Assembly (NCBI GenBank): GCA_910576385.1
Contig: CAJTIR010000030.1
Coordinates: 1-46,147, forward strand
Source of the DNA: Lachnospiraceae bacterium
GTDB taxonomy: Bacteria > Bacillota > Clostridia > Lachnospirales > Lachnospiraceae
DNA length: 46,147 nucleotides
Direction of reading: 5' to 3'
Shown: one piece after another, positions 42,563-46,147 of the stretch
Numbering within the stretch: position 1 is the first letter of the stretch
Layout of the letters: each line of letters opens with the position of its first letter
Notes under the pieces: generated by a model
Databases searched by the model: none
What the model was told of the DNA's origin: nothing
Seen by the model: only the letters and a program-made list of their open reading frames with translations
Position numbers and translations under genes: made by a program

Positions 42563-43408
42563 TCATTTCCAATATCTCTGAACCCATGCCTCTGCATCGT
42601 TTTCTTCAAGATTATATTTTCCTGCCACTTTTTTTATGGTTTCTGAGATAGGCAAACCCATCTCCTGATATATCTCAATCGCTGAAATCATTGCGGCTTC
42701 TTCTTTCTCACTTTCCACATAAGCGCGCATTACCTGTTCTTCATCAAACAATGTCATCATCATATCAACTACCTCCTTTTCCCTGCTCGATAAATATTCT
42801 TTCAGAACATCCCTGTCTTTACAGATATTGATGGTATTGGTAACTGCTTCCCTGGTTCGTCCATATAATTTCATCTGTTCGTCATATACTTTTGTAAAGG
42901 CGACGTACTGGCTGATAATATCATTATCCTTGCCATCGTATATCATTTTCACCTTTACATCAATGGCGCATTTCTCCCCGCCCCAAAATTCTTCTGAAAG
43001 GGAAACATATTCGGGTTTGCTTACCCGTTTTCCGGTGAATATCACATATAATTCTGCTTTTGGCAGCTTTACTTTTTTACTGCCGTATAGGTTATCGTTC
43101 CTGCGTTCAAAATACTCATGATAGGACTGCACCAGATACATCAATGCCCGGATAATGATATTCATCGTCCATGTGGTCTGAGCCTCCGTCAGAATCATAA
43201 TTTTGTCCCCTACTGTGAATCCCAAATCATTATAGCACGCATCCACTAATATATTTTTAATCGTGATGTCCTTCAGTTCATTTTCCGTAGTTTCTGTATC
43301 TTCTGGGTGGAGCGCCCGGTATAACTGAATCAGGTATTTTTTGTCTTGAAATAAATTCGTAAAAAGGCTGTCTTTAATCGTATATTTCGCAATATCTGTT
43401 TTTTCCAT
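42563..43408 (-). CDS. Rpn/PD-(D/E)XK nuclease family transposase-like protein
   Basis: 281 residues, full length. DSLFTNLFQDKKYLIQLYRALHP is the typical start of this clostridial family, followed by DACYNDLGFTVGDKIMILTEAQTTWT, which contains the core PD-(D/E)XK acidic and Q residues, and ELYVIFTGKR. The C-terminus carries SREKEVVDMMMTLFDEEQV and helices. Such proteins promote recombination and mobility but have no terminal repeats. Minus strand, with a good RBS (AAGGAAGAATG). Confidence 0.82.
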   Translation of the reverse strand: MEKTDIAKYTIKDSLFTNLFQDKKYLIQLYRALHPEDTETTENELKDITIKNILVDACYNDLGFTVGDKIMILTEAQTTWTMNIIIRALMYLVQSYHEYFERRNDNLYGSKKVKLPKAELYVIFTGKRVSKPEYVSLSEEFWGGEKCAIDVKVKMIYDGKDNDIISQYVAFTKVYDEQMKLYGRTREAVTNTINICKDRDVLKEYLSSREKEVVDMMMTLFDEEQVMRAYVESEKEEAAMISAIEIYQEMGLPISETIKKVAGKYNLEENDAEAWVQRYWK

Positions 43409-43689
43409 TCATTCTTCCTTTCATCCCCGCTTTCATAGCAGGAAAATAATCAGGTGTTATCTTGGTTTCATTATACAGAAAAACCATCCTATATTCAAGG
43501 GTGATTCCTCGCTTGTTCATTGGATGCTATCGTTTCCAAGCCTGACACATTTTTCATCGGTGACACAATTTTTGACACTAATTTTTTGCTAATTTACGCT
43601 TTTTTATGAGCGAAGATGAAAAGGCGGAATGCCGAAAAGCCCTGAAATAGGCACTTACGGCACTCTGCATAAACAAATGAAAGCCACAC
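43409..43689. other. Noncoding gap with short repeats
   Basis: Contains the promoter region of the nuclease gene (reverse) and repeated GACAC-type words near 43540-43575, but no gene or clean structure. The right end is the junction where the truncated LRR gene begins. Confidence 0.4.
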
Positions 43690-44626
43690 CATAATAAGTA
43701 TCGGGCATTATGTATTTTATAATTGTACTAGTTTGAAGAAAATCATTATCCCAGAAGATGTGACAAAGTTTGGGAAGTATACATTTGTTGGCTGTAATGA
43801 GGATTTGACAATCTATGGGAAAACAGGTTCTTATGCAGAAACTTATGCAAAGGAAAACAACATTAAATTTTCTTCTACTGGATCAATATCAAATCCGATT
43901 GAAAAGAGAACGATTTTCAGTAATCATGTAAGCCTAAGCCAGACTTCTTACGCTTATGACAAAAAAGCGAAGAAGCCAACGGTCACAGTCAAGGATGGAA
44001 CTGTTGTTTTAAAAGAAGGGACAGATTATACATTCACCTATAACAATAACATCAATGCAGGGACAGCAAAAGTAACTATCATGGGAAAAGGAAATTACAA
44101 AGGAACAGTAACAAAGAAGTTTACCATTACGGTAAAGAAGGGCACATCCCATAAAGTTGGTTCTTATCAGTATCAAGTGACAGGCACATCCACAGTATCA
44201 GTTACAGGGGCAAAGAACAATAAAGTTACAAAAATCAAAGTTCCCAAAACAGTGAAAATTGGAGGAAAGACTTTTAAGGTAACTGCCATTGCCAGCAATG
44301 CGTTTCAGAACAATAAGAAGATTGTAAGTGTTGAAATTGGGGACAATGTAAAAGCCATTGGCACAGCCGCATTTGAAGTATGCACAAAGCTCAGCAAGGC
44401 AACCCTTGGCAAAGGCGTTACTGAAATTGGTGGAAATGCATTTAAAAACTGTAAGAAGCTGGGGAACATTACCATAAAATCAGTTAAGCTGAAAAAAGTT
44501 GGCAAGAATGCTCTTAAAGGTGTTAAGTCTACGGCAAAGATCAAGGTTCCGGCAAAGAAGCTGTCTGCCTATAAGAAATTGTATAAAAACAAAGGGCAGA
44601 ACAAAAAAGTGAGATTTTTGAAATAA
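43690..44626 (+). pseudogene. 5'-truncated paralogue of the BspA-like protein
   Basis: The frame enters without signal peptide: ISIGHYVFYNCTSLKKIIIPEDVTKFGKYTF, one LRR repeat, then the spacer YGKTGSYAETYAKENNIKF, MBG-like domain, second LRR block and Lys-rich tail in the same order as residues 280-555 of the protein at 37322. A possible TTG start at 43733 would give a cytoplasmic fragment. About three quarters of the N-terminal region is absent. The two genes clearly come from a duplication. Confidence 0.75.
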
Positions 44627-44682
44627 TAAATATTGAAACAACAAAAATATTAAAGAATAAAAATTATGAGGAGGAAAAGAAA

Positions 44683-45667
44683 ATGAGAGAGTATATCAGA
44701 AAAACAATTCCGTTTCTGGCAGCATTTCTGGCAATTGCTGTGATGTATTTCCTGCCAGTGCAGGGAACTTTGGCACATGCAGAGGAGACAGATGCAGGCG
44801 GCACAAGGGAAGAGGCAAAAGTGATTGAATTGGGAAATACCTATTCGGAAACGACGGACAGTAGCAGTGACGTGGACTTATTGGACAAGCGTGAACATTC
44901 CCTATGCCAAAGCAGGCAGGGTCTTCTACCTTGAGATTGGAGCAGAATACACAGGTTTTGCACCGTTAAATTGTGTCTATGATTTGACAGTCATGCAAAC
45001 CGCTGCACCATCATGGGAATCTGAACCAAATGGAACTACGAAAACGGCAGTGTCCATGAAAATGGGAAAAAAGTACAATGGGATTACTGGCACAGAAGCG
45101 GATGAGGATTATTACAAACTGAGCGTCCCTGCATCAGGGAAACTGAAAGTCAGATTCAGTTCCCATAATTCCAATTCATCTGACAGAGTTGGACGGGGGT
45201 GGGATGTTGTCATTTATGATAAGAAATCTAATGAAGTAACGAAAATGCAGGAAGTAAAGACAGTAGATTCTGTTTCATTTAATGTAAAAAAGGGAGCCTA
45301 TTATATAAAAATAGTAGGATCTAATTCCTGGGCGGCTCCTGTAGGATGCAGATACACCCTATTAGCGGACTATGTAAAAGCACCTTCTGCACCTAAGATT
45401 TCCACTATTAAAGCAGAGAAAAAATCAGCGGTGGTGAAATGGAAAAAGGTCTCTGGAGCAAATGGCTATTATGTATATCGCAGCACATCCAAAAAGGGCG
45501 GATTCAAAAAAGTGCAGACGATGAAAAAAGCCTCTGCTCTTTCATGGAAGAACAAGAAGCTGAAATCTGGCAGGAAATACTATTATAAAGTCGCCGCATA
45601 TAAGAAAGTGAAAGGAATGACCGTTGTATCGTCTTATTCAGTGGTAAAATCCGTGAAAGTGAAATAA
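44683..45667 (+). pseudogene. Secreted protein with PPC-like and fibronectin type III domains, one frameshift
   Basis: Start at ATG 44683 behind GAGGAGG. The signal peptide ends near residue 31 (TLAHAEE). At about 44880-44890 the frame shifts: DSSSDVD is followed in the -1/+2 frame by YWTSVNIPYAKAGRVFYLEIGAEYTG, the expected continuation. The second frame holds a PPC-type beta domain (DEDYYKLSVPASGKLKVRFSS...KKGAYYIKIVG) and a C-terminal Fn3 domain (VVKWKKVSGANGYYVYRSTSKKGGFKKVQ). One extra T in CTTATTGG would explain the break. Surface protein, otherwise complete at about 327 residues. Confidence 0.75.
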
Positions 45668-45690
45668 AGCATTGTGGAGTGAAAGAGAAA

Positions 45691-45845
45691 ATGAAGAAAC
45701 GAATCATGCAGTTTTGCTTGCTATATGCAGGATGGCAGGTTTGGTTCCCTATCTGGCAACAGACGTGCTGGCAGAGGAAATGCAGACGGATATATATGTC
45801 GGGTTGGTAGGGATGATGGTATGTCTGGATGGTAATTATTCCTGA
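45691..45845 (+). pseudogene. 5' scrap of a secreted protein gene
   Basis: MKKRIMQFCL is a signal peptide start; after a frameshift the other frame continues MAGLVPYLATDVLAEEMQTDIYVGLVGMMVCLDGNYS to a stop. Only the leader and about 20 residues remain. It resembles the start of the surface proteins next to it. Confidence 0.6.
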
Positions 45846-45883
45846 TTTTGCTCGAGGTGAGATTTACTATATGTGCATGTGAA

Positions 45884-45909
45884 GGGGCAGGAAACTGCCC
45901 CTCTTTTTA
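45884..45909 (+). terminator. Intrinsic terminator
   Basis: GGGGCAG (45884-45890) pairs with CTGCCCC (45895-45901) around GAAA, followed by TCTTTTT. It ends the surface-protein transcript. Confidence 0.9.
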
Positions 45910-46147
45910 GCGAAAAATATATCTGTTTTGCCCCGATTACTTCAAATATCCAAAAAAATATCGAATTAATATAACACCACTTTACAACTTTTTGAAAAAT
46001 AAAATAACGCACAAGACACTTTCTCATGTATAATAAGTTTGCACATCAAACTATACGAAAGAGAGTGATCTTGTACGTCAGACTTATTATACAACGAAAA
46101 TAATCTAATTGGTAGACTGTACCGTTATTTTTATATTTATTTTAAAA
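45910..46147. other. AT-rich intergenic end of window
   Basis: No gene. An inverted repeat, TGTATAATAAGTTTG (about 46026-46040) and CAGACTTATTATACA (about 46079-46093), frames a GAAAGAGAG motif. It could be an operator or the terminus of an element continuing beyond the window. Confidence 0.4.

Overview
The window looks like a low-GC Firmicutes chromosome, most likely a gut Clostridia/Lachnospiraceae-type genome. I infer this from the strong AGGAGG ribosome binding sites, the BspA-like secreted leucine-rich repeat proteins, the KTR/TnpV/DUF6040 relics of integrative elements, and the mix of AT-rich genes. No rRNA gene or CRISPR array is present.

Positions 1-1,340 hold the edge of an IS3-type element and a small group of short unrecognised ORFs closed by a strong terminator. 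Positions 1,344-12,952 form a coherent sulfur amino acid block. A promoter leads into an unusual tRNA-Cys(GCA)-like gene, followed by a class II glutamine amidotransferase, glutamate-cysteine ligase, a Cys/Met-metabolism PLP enzyme and a PatB/MalY C-S lyase. A second, consensus promoter then drives cysK through a 230-nt leader. That leader encodes a short peptide with tandem Cys codons and ends in an intrinsic terminator, so it looks like a cysteine attenuator. After cysK come a MetQNI transporter and a polar amino acid (probably cystine) ABC transporter with two permeases. A convergent Rrf2 regulator, two LysR regulators, quinolinate synthase, a GNAT enzyme and a LysE-type exporter follow (12.9-18.9 kb), interrupted by a complete IS630 element. 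A LysR-type box (ATAGG-N5-CCTAT) lies before both cysK and the exporter.

Positions 18.9-22.2 kb are a decay zone. A MetY-like gene, serC and an aminotransferase fragment carry frameshifts and internal deletions, while a DegT-family aminotransferase among them is intact. From 22.2 to about 36 kb lie nested remains of integrative elements (RepA-like ATPase, TnpV, large serine recombinase, KTR proteins, sigma-like relic, HicAB, DUF6040). They carry intact cargo: an HxlR regulator with two flavodoxin-type reductases, and a two-component system with an ABC-FtsX exporter of the antimicrobial-peptide-resistance type.

At 35.5-36.4 kb an intact small serine recombinase is followed by two 26-bp hix-like sites. 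Their central dinucleotides (GT and AC) are in inverted orientation and bracket about 175 bp. This looks like an invertible switch facing a set of cell-surface genes (36.8-39.9 kb and decayed paralogues at 43.7-45.8 kb). Between them lie decayed element genes, a truncated TIR-domain protein with its broken membrane partner, and a PD-(D/E)XK transposase-like nuclease.

The observations I rate highest are the Cys leader-peptide attenuator of cysK, the noncanonical tRNA-Cys at the head of the gamma-glutamylcysteine operon, and the candidate invertible segment.
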